DNA from: Rummeliibacillus sp963792445
GTDB lineage: Bacteria; Bacillota; Bacilli; Bacillales_A; Planococcaceae
Reading direction: 5' to 3'
NCBI GenBank assembly: GCA_963792445.1
Contig: CAWBWO010000014.1
Location: 328,451 to 392,450 of the forward strand
Length of the DNA: 64,000 nucleotides
Shown here: in pieces, positions 11,756-20,302 of the stretch
How positions within the stretch are numbered: position 1 is the stretch's first letter
Layout of the letters: each line of letters starts with the position of its first letter
The notes under the pieces: model-generated
Seen by the model: only the letters and a program-made list of their open reading frames with translations
What the model was told of the DNA's origin: nothing
Database searches by the model: none
Program-made: the position numbers and the translations under genes

Positions 11756-13696
11756 TTATTCGGATTCTTCAAGTTGTTCATTTAATTCAAGCCATTCCAA
11801 TTCAAATTCTTCATGTTGTTCTTTCAGATGATCGAGTTCATTTTGAAGTTCTAGTACCTTTTCATGATTTTGGAAGATTTCGGGGTCACAAAGTTTTTCT
11901 TCAATTGTTTTAATCTGAAGATCAAAAAGGTTTATAGATTCTTCGATTTCTTCAATACGTCTCCGAATTTTGCGTTCCTTTTTCTTCGCTTCTTTATCAA
12001 TTTGTGTACTCTTTTGTTTTTTCAATACTGGTGCTGAGTTTTGAGGAATTACGGTCATTTTTTCTGCAGCAATTTCTTCAAGCTCTTTTTTCTTTTCGAT
12101 ATAGTAGTCGTAATCACCAAGATATTCTGTAGCACCCTCATTTGTTAGTTCAATAACTTTCGTAGCAATACGATTAATAAAATAGCGGTCATGTGATACG
12201 AAAAGGACAGTACCTGGATAGCCAACAAGTGCATTTTCTAAAACTTCTTTGCTATCTAAATCTAAATGGTTCGTAGGTTCATCGAGGATGAGCAGATTTG
12301 ATTTTTGGAGCATTAATTTAGCTAATGACAATCGTGCTTTTTCTCCTCCAGATAAGTCATACACTTGTTTATCCACATCTTCCCCTGAGAATAGGAAACG
12401 TCCAAGAACGGTACGAATATCTTTTTCGCTCATTAATGGCCACTCGTCCCAAATTTCTTTTAAAACCGATTTATTACTAGTTAGTTTCGCTAGTTCTTGG
12501 TCGTAGTAGCCAATCTGTACATTGGTTCCATATGAGATATCTCCTGCAAGAGTTGGTTTGTCTTTGACAATCGTTTTTAATAGTGTTGATTTACCAACTC
12601 CATTGGGGCCAACTAGTGCAATCCGATCTTCTCTAAAAATGCGCATTTGAATATTCTTTGAAATAGCGGTGTCACCGTAGCCAATTGTTAAATCATTGAT
12701 AGAAAGAACATCATTTCCACTTTGACGCTCAATTTCAAATGTAAAGGTAGCAGATTTTTCGTCGCCATCAGGTGAATCCATCCATTCTGTTTTTTCCAAA
12801 ACCTTGCGACGACTTTGTGCCATCTTCGTTGTTGATGCACGAGCTATATTTTTTTGAATAAAGTCTTCTAGTTTTGCCTTTTCATCTTGTTGCTTTTCAT
12901 ACATTTTGCGGTCTCGTTCATAGTTTTTGGCTTTTTGATCTAAATACCCACTATAGTTACCTACGAACTTCTTAACATGATGACGAGAAACTTCATATAC
13001 AATGGAAACAACTTGGTCTAAGAAATAGCGATCATGAGATACTATTAGTACTGCACCATCGTAATTCTTTAAAAAGTTTTCAAGCCAACTTAATGTTTCA
13101 ATATCTAAGTGGTTAGTCGGCTCATCCAGAATGAGAAGTTCCGGTTTACTTAATAACAACTTAGCAAGTGCTAGACGGGTTCTTTGACCACCGGAAAGTG
13201 AAGAGATTTTCTGATCATAACTATCAGGATAGAATTGCATACCGTGCAATACGGAACGTGTATCCGCTTCATATTGATAGCCACCTTGTTCTTTAAAATC
13301 ATGTTGAAGCTGATCATATTCAGCCATAATTTTCGCATTTACTTCTTTATTTTCGTATATTGCAGGATTAGCCATTTCTAGTTCTAATTGTCGAAGCTTT
13401 TGTTCTTGTCTTTTCAAAGGTTCGAAAATAGTCATCATTTCTTCCCAAATTGAAAGATTAGATTCTAATCCTGCATGTTGGTCTAAATAACCTAAGTGAA
13501 TATCTTTTGGCATGATGATATCACCGGAATCGTACGATAGCTGACCCGCGATTATTTTTAATAGTGTGGATTTTCCTGCACCATTTCGACCAACAAGAGC
13601 AACACGATCTCGGTGTTGTACTTCAAGTTTCACGCCGCTTAAAATTTCATCAGCAATATAAGACTTATATAATTGATTGACCTGTAAAACGATCAT
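11756..13696 (-). CDS. ABC-F family ATPase (YdiF-like)
   Basis: The 646-aa protein has two ABC ATPase domains in tandem and no membrane segment, as in ABC-F proteins that act on the ribosome. Domain 1 has GRNGAGKST and LSGGQRTRLALAKLL...LLILDEPTNHLD; domain 2 has GPNGVGKST and LSGGEKARLSLAKLM...LLILDEPTNHLD. They are joined by a basic linker, and a C-terminal charged coiled coil of about 80 residues follows. Location next to tsaD and size match B. subtilis YdiF. I choose ATG 13696 because GAGGTG lies seven bases before it; a GTG three codons earlier overlaps that site. Substrate unknown; antibiotic resistance cannot be inferred from sequence. Confidence 0.93.
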   Translation of the reverse strand: MIVLQVNQLYKSYIADEILSGVKLEVQHRDRVALVGRNGAGKSTLLKIIAGQLSYDSGDIIMPKDIHLGYLDQHAGLESNLSIWEEMMTIFEPLKRQEQKLRQLELEMANPAIYENKEVNAKIMAEYDQLQHDFKEQGGYQYEADTRSVLHGMQFYPDSYDQKISSLSGGQRTRLALAKLLLSKPELLILDEPTNHLDIETLSWLENFLKNYDGAVLIVSHDRYFLDQVVSIVYEVSRHHVKKFVGNYSGYLDQKAKNYERDRKMYEKQQDEKAKLEDFIQKNIARASTTKMAQSRRKVLEKTEWMDSPDGDEKSATFTFEIERQSGNDVLSINDLTIGYGDTAISKNIQMRIFREDRIALVGPNGVGKSTLLKTIVKDKPTLAGDISYGTNVQIGYYDQELAKLTSNKSVLKEIWDEWPLMSEKDIRTVLGRFLFSGEDVDKQVYDLSGGEKARLSLAKLMLQKSNLLILDEPTNHLDLDSKEVLENALVGYPGTVLFVSHDRYFINRIATKVIELTNEGATEYLGDYDYYIEKKKELEEIAAEKMTVIPQNSAPVLKKQKSTQIDKEAKKKERKIRRRIEEIEESINLFDLQIKTIEEKLCDPEIFQNHEKVLELQNELDHLKEQHEEFELEWLELNEQLEESE

Positions 13697-13822
13697 ATTA
13701 GTCACCTCAGTTCAATCCTAGTTTATAGGAAGACACTCATGTGTGCAACGGGATAGCTTTACATATAGTCAAGTCTCATGTAAGATTGAAAGGATTCCGA
13801 GTTGATTGCAGGAGGAAACATT

Positions 13823-14464
13823 GTGAAAGCTACTACAAATAATATACCGCAAGCTACAACAAAAAGACTTCCTCTCTACTATCGCTTCATATTAGGTTTT
13901 GCAGAAGCAGGACTTACAAGAATATCTTCTAAAGAACTAAGTGAAGCAATGAAAATCGATTCAGCGACCATTCGCCGAGATTTCTCTCATTTTGGCGCTC
14001 TTGGTAAAAAGGGCTATGGTTATGATGTACAATTTTTACTAAATGTCTTTAGAAATATTTTAGACCAAGATGAACGAATGAATGTAGCGATAATCGGAGT
14101 AGGGAACCTTGGCAGCGCTTTACTAAATTATAATTTTCAAAAGAGCCATAATATGAAAATAGTTGTGGCATTTGATCCAAGTGGTACACCAGAAGGTACA
14201 TATATAAATGATATTCCAGTTTTTCCACCAGAGCTATTAGAGGAGAAATTTGTAGAATATAATGCAGAATTACCGATTTTGACGGTTCCTGCACGTTCAG
14301 CACAATCTATGACAGATCGTTTAGTGAGACTTGGGATTAAAGGTATTTTGAACTTTTCACCAGTACGGTTAAATGTTCCAGATCATATTCGAGTTCATAC
14401 GATTGACTTAACGGTTGAGTTACAAACGCTAAGTTATTTTATACGAAATGATAACCAGACGTAA
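13823..14464 (+). CDS. rex: Redox-sensing transcriptional repressor Rex
   Basis: Rex senses the NADH/NAD ratio and represses fermentation and respiration genes when NADH is low. The 213-aa product has an N-terminal winged helix (residues about 10-80; TIRRDFSHFGALGKKGYGYDV recognition area) and a Rossmann domain with VAIIGVGNLGSALLNY, then the domain-swapped C-terminal helix. I start it at GTG 13823, six bases after GGAGGA; an earlier TTG at 13802 precedes that site. It is divergent from the ABC-F gene. In B. subtilis moaC lies between ydiF and rex; it is absent here. Confidence 0.95.
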   Translation: MKATTNNIPQATTKRLPLYYRFILGFAEAGLTRISSKELSEAMKIDSATIRRDFSHFGALGKKGYGYDVQFLLNVFRNILDQDERMNVAIIGVGNLGSALLNYNFQKSHNMKIVVAFDPSGTPEGTYINDIPVFPPELLEEKFVEYNAELPILTVPARSAQSMTDRLVRLGIKGILNFSPVRLNVPDHIRVHTIDLTVELQTLSYFIRNDNQT

Positions 14465-14548
14465 AATATTCACAACTACGGTGATAATAGAAATAGCGAA
14501 AAATGTATTTATGAGTTAAAATTAAGCATATATGAGGAGGTGCCTTTA

Positions 14549-14746
14549 ATGGGAATTAGTGTTGGGACCGCAGTTATACTAGGGATTGTTGCCGTACTAA
14601 TTTTCGGACCGAAGAAACTACCAGAGCTTGGAAAGGCAATGGGTTCTACTCTCCGTGAATTCAAAAATGCTACAAAGGGATTAGCAGATGATGATGATGA
14701 CACTTCTAAAAAAACTTCAGATTCTTCAAAATCCGAAGATAAATAA
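14549..14746 (+). CDS. tatA: Twin-arginine translocase subunit TatA
   Basis: TatA forms the pore-like assembly of the Tat system for folded proteins. The 65-aa protein has one N-terminal membrane helix (GISVGTAVILGIVAVLIFGP), the FGPKKLPELGK hinge, an amphipathic helix and an acidic tail (DDDDD). The start is ATG 14549 behind AGGAGG; an in-frame GTG inside the ribosome site was rejected. It pairs with tatC 17 bases after, matching the tatAy-tatCy pair that follows rex in B. subtilis. Confidence 0.95.
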   Translation: MGISVGTAVILGIVAVLIFGPKKLPELGKAMGSTLREFKNATKGLADDDDDTSKKTSDSSKSEDK

Positions 14747-14763
14747 GTTAGGATGTTCATCGT

Positions 14764-15546
14764 ATGAATAATAATGAACTGACTATTGTCGAACATATAG
14801 AGGAATTAAGGAAGCGGCTAATGATTGTTGCCGTTTTCTTTATAATTGCTACAATCGGTAGTTTCTTTTTAGCAGAACCATTAATCCATTTCTTGCAGTA
14901 TAGTGAAGAGGCTAAGAAGTTGCAACTTCATTCCTTTAAAATTACCGATCCAGTTAATATCTATTTTCAAGTCATATTTATACTTGCAATTGTGATGACA
15001 TCGCCTGTTATTTTATATCAATTTTGGGCGTTCATCAGTCCGGGTCTATATGCAAAGGAACGTAGTGCTACATTAAGATATATACCATATATTTTCATAT
15101 TGTTTATAGTAGGTATTTTGTTCTCATATGAAATCTTAGTGCCTTACATGATTAATTTTATGGCTCAGATGTCTGCTGATTTAGATGTTGTACAAACAAT
15201 TGGAATCAATGAATATTTTCAGTTTTTATTACAAATCACATTGCCTTTTGGTATTGTATTTGAGTTACCAATTGTTGTGTTATTCTTAACACGTTTAGGG
15301 ATCATCACACCTCAAATGTTAGGAAAAGTACGTAAGTATGCATACTTCATCTTATTGGTGGTTTCTGACATTATAACGCCGACAGATATTATGTCATTAT
15401 TTATAGTGGCAATCCCTCTATGTATTTTGTATGAGTTTAGTATTATGATTTCTCGCATAGGTTATCGAAAATATTTGAAATCAGAGCAAGCAAGGCAAAT
15501 GGAACTTATAGCAAGCTCTATAGAAGAAAATCCTTCTACCAAATAA
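14764..15546 (+). CDS. tatC: Twin-arginine translocase subunit TatC
   Basis: TatC recognises the twin-arginine signal. The 260-aa protein has six predicted membrane helices and the family motif near the N-terminus (TIVEHIEELRKRLMI) and after helix 2 (YQFWAFISPGLYAKERS). The stop codon lies inside the loop of the terminator. With tatA it makes a minimal two-part Tat system. No Tat substrate is seen in the window. Confidence 0.95.
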   Translation: MNNNELTIVEHIEELRKRLMIVAVFFIIATIGSFFLAEPLIHFLQYSEEAKKLQLHSFKITDPVNIYFQVIFILAIVMTSPVILYQFWAFISPGLYAKERSATLRYIPYIFILFIVGILFSYEILVPYMINFMAQMSADLDVVQTIGINEYFQFLLQITLPFGIVFELPIVVLFLTRLGIITPQMLGKVRKYAYFILLVVSDIITPTDIMSLFIVAIPLCILYEFSIMISRIGYRKYLKSEQARQMELIASSIEENPSTK

Positions 15547-15563
15547 GGTAGAAGGATTTTTTG
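15531..15563 (+). terminator. Terminator after tatC
   Basis: Stem CCTTCTACC/GGTAGAAGG with TTTTTTG tail; it overlaps the tatC stop codon. Confidence 0.88.
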
Positions 15564-15604
15564 ACTTTATGAAGAATTAGTAAATAGTGAAATTGATTTT
15601 GGAT

Positions 15605-16321
15605 TTACTGATATTGTTGTAAAAACTTTTGAATCGGTTCTTGATATAACTGAATAATGGTTACGAACCCGTTAAGCATCATATGTGCAATAATCGAGGT
15701 AATAATTCGTTTCGTTTTATGATAAAGGAATGCGAATATAAAACCAGAGATTGCATATAGTATGATGTGCTTGAAATCCAGGTGAATTAATGCAAATACG
15801 ATTGAACTAACCAGTGCAGCAACAATGAAATTCGTAGTTTGAACTAAAGAACCAAATATTACTCTACGGAATATAAATTCTTCTAATATAGGCCCAAAGA
15901 ATACAATAGCTATTATAGCGATTGGAGCTGCTTTTGCTATTGAAACTAGATTAGCAGTATTTTCAGACCCTTGAGTAATACCCAACGCACTTTCTATCAT
16001 TGCACCAATTGTTTGACCAAAGAATACCATGAAAAAACCTAGGATACCCCATAGAATTGAAGTAGGGATGGAAGCTTTGTTTCCTTTATACACCATCCAA
16101 AAGTTTCGATCACGTGAAGTGATGATCAATGAAATGATTAAAGCGATTCCCATACTGAATGCAATATACCAACCCTGCGACGTCATTATAAGTTCTAACT
16201 TTTTCATTTCTGGATGACGTCCTTGTATAAAGCGTATGAATGGACGCAAAAATAAGATGGAGGACAACTGCATGGCAATGTAAATCAATAAAATATATAA
16301 TGCTGTTTTTTTAGATTTCAA
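15605..16321 (-). CDS. CPBP-family intramembrane glutamic metalloprotease (YdiL-like)
   Basis: The product of about 238 aa has several membrane helices and the CPBP/Abi signature: an EExxxR motif (LEEFIFRRVIFGSL), a following FxxxH-type helix (SSIVFALIHLDFKH) and a late helix with MMLN. This family includes type II CAAX prenyl proteases and bacteriocin-immunity proteins; the substrate here is unknown. The position between tatC and groES matches B. subtilis ydiL. I prefer TTG at 16321, seven bases after GAGAGGA, because it gives the usual length; a longer frame begins at 16408. Confidence 0.85.
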   Translation of the reverse strand: MKSKKTALYILLIYIAMQLSSILFLRPFIRFIQGRHPEMKKLELIMTSQGWYIAFSMGIALIISLIITSRDRNFWMVYKGNKASIPTSILWGILGFFMVFFGQTIGAMIESALGITQGSENTANLVSIAKAAPIAIIAIVFFGPILEEFIFRRVIFGSLVQTTNFIVAALVSSIVFALIHLDFKHIILYAISGFIFAFLYHKTKRIITSIIAHMMLNGFVTIIQLYQEPIQKFLQQYQ

Positions 16322-16402
16322 AATCAGAATCCTCTCTATTAGCTTTGTTTCCTTCATTGTAAAATATAAGTTCATAAAATGAAAATTTTTAATGCTTCTT
16401 AC

Positions 16403-16468
16403 TTGCAAAAAGAATCAGAATTCATTATTATAATAATTGTGTTAGCACTCAATAGGAAAGAGTGCTAA
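16403..16468 (+). promoter_or_regulatory. groESL promoter with CIRCE operator
   Basis: The promoter is TTGCAA (16403-16408), 17-base spacer and TATTAT (16426-16431). A perfect CIRCE element follows at 16442-16468 (TTAGCACTC, nine bases, GAGTGCTAA). CIRCE is the binding site of the heat-shock repressor HrcA, so groESL is class I heat-shock controlled. Confidence 0.95.
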
Positions 16469-16512
16469 TAATAATATAACTATTCACTCACAATTCTAGG
16501 AGGTTGTTTCAA

Positions 16513-16797
16513 TTGTTAAAACCATTAGGCGATCGTATCATTATCGAAGTTGTCGAAGTTGAAGAAAAAACTGCATTCGGCATCGTACTACCAGACTCTG
16601 CAAAAGAGAAACCTCAAGAAGGTAAAGTAGTTGCAGTTGGTACTGGATTCTTAACTGATAGTGGTAGTGTGGTTCCACTTAATGTAAAAGAAGGGGACAA
16701 CATCATCTTCTCAAAATATTCAGGAACAGAAGTTAAATACGAAGATAAAGATTTCTTAATTCTTCGTGAATCAGACGTTCTAGCAATCGTTGAATAA
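16513..16797 (+). CDS. groES: Co-chaperonin GroES
   Basis: The 94-aa protein MLKPLGDRIIIEVVEVEEKT and the mobile-loop segment GIVLPDSAKEKPQEGKVVAVG are diagnostic of GroES, the seven-subunit lid of GroEL. Start is TTG 16513, nine bases past AGGAGG; a TTG three codons earlier overlaps the ribosome site. It is controlled by HrcA through CIRCE and is co-transcribed with groEL 55 bases later. Confidence 0.97.
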   Translation: MLKPLGDRIIIEVVEVEEKTAFGIVLPDSAKEKPQEGKVVAVGTGFLTDSGSVVPLNVKEGDNIIFSKYSGTEVKYEDKDFLILRESDVLAIVE

Positions 16798-16852
16798 TAA
16801 TTAAACATTTAATGTAAAAAAGATAGATAAATATATTAGGAGGTTTTTCAAA

Positions 16853-18478
16853 ATGGCAAAAGATATTCGTTTTAGTGAAGACGCTCGTAGCGCTATGTTA
16901 AAAGGTGTAGATAAACTAGCTAACGCAGTAAAAGTAACATTAGGACCTAAAGGACGTAACGTTGTTCTTGAAAAAAAATTCGGTTCACCACTAATTACTA
17001 ACGATGGTGTGACAATTGCAAAAGAAATCGAATTACAAGATCCTTATGAAAATATGGGTGCAAAACTTGTTTCAGAAGTTGCATCTAAAACAAACGAAAT
17101 CGCTGGTGACGGTACTACTACTGCAACAGTATTAGCTCAAGCTATGATTACAGAAGGCTTGAAAAACGTTACAGCAGGTGCTAACCCAGTCGGCATTCGT
17201 AAAGGTATCGATAAAGCAGTAGCAACAGCTATCACTGAATTACAAGCAATTTCTCAACCAGTAGAAAACAAAGAATCAATTGCTCAAGTAGCAGCAATTT
17301 CTTCAGCAGACGATGAAGTTGGCGAATTAATCGCAGAAGCTATGGAACGCGTTGGTAAAGATGGCGTTATTACAATCGAAGAATCAAAAGGTTTCACTAC
17401 TGAATTAGATGTAGTAGAAGGTATGCAATTTGACCGTGGCTACTTATCACATTATATGGTAACTGATACAGATAAAATGGAAGCTGTTTTAGATAATCCA
17501 TATATCTTAATTACAGACAAAAAAGTTTCTAACATTCAAGAAATCTTACCAGTACTTGAACAAGTTGTTCAACAAAGTAAACCACTTTTAATCATTGCTG
17601 AAGATGTTGAAGGTGAAGCATTAACTACATTAATTCTAAACAAACTTCGTGGTACATTTAATGTTGTAGCTGTCAAAGCTCCAGGCTTTGGTGACCGTCG
17701 TAAAGCAATGTTAGAAGATATTGCTGTTTTAACTGGTGGTCAAGTAATTACTGAAGATATTGGTTTAGATTTAAAACAAGCAACAATCGACATGCTAGGA
17801 CATGCAGGTAAAGTAGTTGTTACAAAAGACCACGCAACTATTGTTGAAGGTTCTGGTAGCTCTGATGCAATTGAAGCTCGTGTTGGCCAAATCCGTGCTC
17901 AATATGAAGATTCAACTTCTGAATTCGATAAAGAAAAATTACAAGAACGCCTTGCTAAACTTGCAGGTGGCGTAGCTGTAATCAAAGTTGGTGCAGCAAC
18001 TGAAACTGAATTAAAAGAACGTAAATTACGCATTGAAGATGCTCTAAACGCAACTCGTGCAGCAGTAGAAGAAGGTATTGTTGCAGGTGGTGGTGTAGCA
18101 TTAGTAAGTATCTATAACAAAGTTGCTGAAGTTGAAGCACAAGAAGCTGGCGACGTAGCAACAGGTGTTAAAATCGTTTTACGTGCTCTTGAAGAACCAG
18201 TTCGTCAAATTGCAAACAACGCAGGTCTTGAAGGTTCAATCATCGTTGACCGCTTAAAACGCGAAGAAGTCGGTACAGGTTTCAACGCTGCTAACGGCGA
18301 ATGGGTAAACATGATCGAAGCTGGTATCGTTGACCCAACTAAAGTAACTCGTTCAGCTCTTCAAAACGCAGCATCTGTAGCAGCTCTATTCTTAACTACA
18401 GAAGCAGTAGTAGCTGACATTCCAGAACCAACTCCTGCTGCAATGCCTCAAGACCTTGGCATGGGCGGTATGATGTAA
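16853..18478 (+). CDS. groEL: Chaperonin GroEL
   Basis: GroEL is the 60-kDa ATP-driven folding chamber. The 541-aa protein has the standard length, VTLGPKGRNVVLEKKFGSP and GDGTTTATVLAQ (ATP site, residue about 86-98), the conserved AAVEEGIVAGGG, and the C-terminal Gly-Met tail ending GGMM. AGGAGG precedes ATG 16853. Codon use is highly biased (GAA, CGT, AAA), as expected for a strongly expressed gene. Confidence 0.98.
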   Translation: MAKDIRFSEDARSAMLKGVDKLANAVKVTLGPKGRNVVLEKKFGSPLITNDGVTIAKEIELQDPYENMGAKLVSEVASKTNEIAGDGTTTATVLAQAMITEGLKNVTAGANPVGIRKGIDKAVATAITELQAISQPVENKESIAQVAAISSADDEVGELIAEAMERVGKDGVITIEESKGFTTELDVVEGMQFDRGYLSHYMVTDTDKMEAVLDNPYILITDKKVSNIQEILPVLEQVVQQSKPLLIIAEDVEGEALTTLILNKLRGTFNVVAVKAPGFGDRRKAMLEDIAVLTGGQVITEDIGLDLKQATIDMLGHAGKVVVTKDHATIVEGSGSSDAIEARVGQIRAQYEDSTSEFDKEKLQERLAKLAGGVAVIKVGAATETELKERKLRIEDALNATRAAVEEGIVAGGGVALVSIYNKVAEVEAQEAGDVATGVKIVLRALEEPVRQIANNAGLEGSIIVDRLKREEVGTGFNAANGEWVNMIEAGIVDPTKVTRSALQNAASVAALFLTTEAVVADIPEPTPAAMPQDLGMGGMM

Positions 18479-18543
18479 TAGAAAGTTTTAAACAACATTC
18501 ATTTGAATGAAGTTAAATTTAAGCAAATTAAAACTTATATATC

Positions 18544-18580
18544 AAACAACCACTTCTCGTATTTTAGAGGTGGTTGTTTT
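18544..18580 (+). terminator. Terminator after groEL
   Basis: Stem AAACAACCACTTCT/AGAGGTGGTTGTTT with G-T pairs and a short T tail. Confidence 0.85.
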
Positions 18581-18598
18581 ATTATGTAATGAAGATTT

Positions 18599-18765
18599 CA
18601 AACAGCCAATATAAATTAACAACCTTGTATTTTAATTCGCGCAGTCACGGTTGCGCTATCCAAATTTAGGAAGAAGTTAAATCTGAATTTAAATCTGCAA
18701 GTTGCTAATAAAATGCAAGCCTTGTGGTCATGATTCACATGTAAGACAAGTTATTTGGCTGTTTG
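18599..18765. repeat. Unknown 167-bp element bounded by 11-bp inverted repeats
   Basis: CAAACAGCCAA at 18599-18609 and its exact reverse complement TTGGCTGTTTG at 18755-18765 enclose a segment with no open frame. A second terminator follows at 18798, so the segment may be a small transcribed RNA whose ends pair, or a very small transposon remnant. No clear target duplication flanks it. Confidence 0.4.
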
Positions 18766-18797
18766 TTTTTAAAATAGTACGCATAAGAATATTGAAC

Positions 18798-18832
18798 AAA
18801 ACCGAGGAGTAAAATCACTTCTCGGTTTTTTA
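18798..18832 (+). terminator. Orphan terminator
   Basis: Stem AAAACCGAGGAGT/ACTTCTCGGTTTT followed by T. No gene lies between it and the groEL terminator, which suggests a non-coding transcript or a lost gene. The rest of 18580-18993 shows nothing else beyond the start region of the next gene. Confidence 0.75.
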
Positions 18833-18993
18833 TTGTTTAGTTTTTTTATTTTACCAATTACAAATCGCTTTTATGTATTGTTGCCGACAAAAACTTTTTT
18901 AGTAAGAGTAAATTTCTTCTGTTAGTATTAAAAAACTTTTAATGCAAAAGATAAGATGGCACTTAACAACAAAATGAAGGAGGTGGAATATCA

Positions 18994-19305
18994 ATGGGAA
19001 TAATACGCCGTATTGCTTTAGTTCTTGTTCTAGTTGGTGCATTAAACTGGGGACTAATTGGATTTTTTAATTATGACTTAGTAACAAACATTACCGGAGG
19101 AGCAGGTTCCTTTGTAGCGAGAATTGTTTATGCTCTTGTTGGGTTAAGTGCCTTACTTTGTATAACACTTCTGTTTGACCCAATTCAAACTGAAGAGAGA
19201 GATGAAAATTATCGTCGCTCAAGAAATCATGAGCTCTCTACCGAATTTGGTGAGGAAGTCGATTTTGATAAAATCGATAAAGATAAAGATAAAGATAAAG
19301 ATTAA
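18994..19305 (+). CDS. DUF378 family small membrane protein
   Basis: The 103-aa product opens with a DUF378 domain (residues 1-65): two hydrophobic helices and the family core GALNWGLIGFFNYDLV, similar in layout to B. subtilis YuzA. Function is not known. The C-terminal 35 residues are charged and end in Asp-Lys repeats coded by a tandem GATAAA hexamer (19276-19302), which could vary in length. GAAGGAGGTGG precedes the ATG. Stand-alone gene with a terminator after it. Confidence 0.85.
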   Translation: MGIIRRIALVLVLVGALNWGLIGFFNYDLVTNITGGAGSFVARIVYALVGLSALLCITLLFDPIQTEERDENYRRSRNHELSTEFGEEVDFDKIDKDKDKDKD

Positions 19306-19316
19306 TGCGGTATTTT

Positions 19317-19345
19317 AAAAGCCATGCATATGCATGGCTTTACTT
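19317..19345 (+). terminator. Terminator after the DUF378 gene
   Basis: AAAGCCATGCATATGCATGGCTTT is almost entirely palindromic, followed by ACTTTTT. Confidence 0.75.
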
Positions 19346-19362
19346 TTTATGAAAAAGGTCTT

Positions 19363-19824
19363 TCAATAATTTAATCGGAAAATTTTCCATGCTAAGTATG
19401 TGGCAATTATAGACCATAAAAAATAAGGTATGAGTAATGCAGATGCAAGTACGGAATATTGTATTGTAGCGAATATGAGTAATAAGGTAGTAATTGCAAC
19501 GATAGCTGAATCAAGAAAGGCTAGATCTAGTCTTTTTGCTTTAAATTCAAAATAACTAAAGGCTTGATTGGCTAGATAGTTGATAAGCCATAATATCATA
19601 AAGGTTAAGCTTGTATTCTTTAAACCAACTTTATATTCAACAATTGCAAGAGAGAGGGCAATTAGTCCATATAATACTGTCCAAATAACTCCTATTACCT
19701 TACCAGAAGGTGTCCAAGTAGGTTTTTTTAATGTAGCATACCATGTTCGATCGATTGGAAATAAGATCCCAGAAAGACTAAACAATAGATAAACGATTAT
19801 AAAGACTAAAACAGCTGAAAAAAT
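19363..19824 (-). CDS. tspO: TspO/MBR family membrane protein; start codon unusual
   Basis: TspO proteins are five-helix membrane proteins that bind tetrapyrroles and affect stress responses. The frame shows the family features IDRTWYATLKKPTWTPSGKVIGVIWTVLYGLIA and five hydrophobic helices, with WLINYLANQAFSY in the middle. The first normal start (TTG, 19785) would cut helix 1 in half and has no ribosome site. Thirteen codons upstream, five bases after GGAGGTG, the frame reads ATT (19824-19822), giving a full first helix. Either ATT is a rare start or one base of an ATG has been misread. An in-frame TAG lies a little further upstream. Confidence 0.85.
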   Translation of the reverse strand: MFSAVLVFIIVYLLFSLSGILFPIDRTWYATLKKPTWTPSGKVIGVIWTVLYGLIALSLAIVEYKVGLKNTSLTFMILWLINYLANQAFSYFEFKAKRLDLAFLDSAIVAITTLLLIFATIQYSVLASALLIPYFLWSIIATYLAWKIFRLNY

Positions 19825-19987
19825 TATTTCACCTCCATTACTTAACTATTATCTAAATTTTATGATTTAATTTGGATATTATAACTGGTAAAAAATTAAG
19901 TTAGAATGCAGATTCGTTAAGTATTAAATAGGAGATGAATGCAAAAGATATAAAGGAATCTTGGCAACTAACGAGAGGAGTGTTTTT

Positions 19988-20164
19988 ATGGGAAACGTAA
20001 GAGAAGGATTAATACCTGCAGTTCTTGGGACTGCTGTAACAACAACAGGTGTTGCAATTCGAAATAATAAAAACATTACGCCTTTAATCAAAGGTTCAAT
20101 CATTGGTTTTGGTGTGGCCCATGTAGTTTTAGGTGCAATTGACTTAGTGGAACATCGTCGCTAA
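19988..20164 (+). CDS. Small hydrophobic protein, unknown function
   Basis: The 58-aa product (MGNVREGLIPAVLGTAVTTT...GVAHVVLGAIDLVEHRR) has two hydrophobic stretches around residues 9-22 and 36-52. I remember similar short proteins from Bacillales but cannot name a function. ATG 19988 follows GAGAGGAG by ten bases; an in-frame TTG at 19961 precedes that site and was not used. Own terminator follows. Confidence 0.7.
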   Translation: MGNVREGLIPAVLGTAVTTTGVAIRNNKNITPLIKGSIIGFGVAHVVLGAIDLVEHRR

Positions 20165-20173
20165 AGATTCAGA

Positions 20174-20205
20174 AAAGGGAAGGAATTAAGACCTTCCCTT
20201 TTTTA
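20174..20205 (+). terminator. Terminator after the small hydrophobic protein gene
   Basis: Stem AAAAGGGAAGG/CCTTCCCTTTT with T tail. Confidence 0.88.
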
Positions 20206-20302
20206 TTTGTGAAAATGATTATTTAAATAATAAGAAAAGGATAGAAACAGGGAACACCCTTTATCTACCCTAAATAGTACTTATATTTCGAAGATCTTTT
20301 TG

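Noticed and set aside
11756..13696. ABC-F gene as an antibiotic resistance gene
   Set aside because: It matches the housekeeping YdiF type by position and size; resistance cannot be claimed from sequence.
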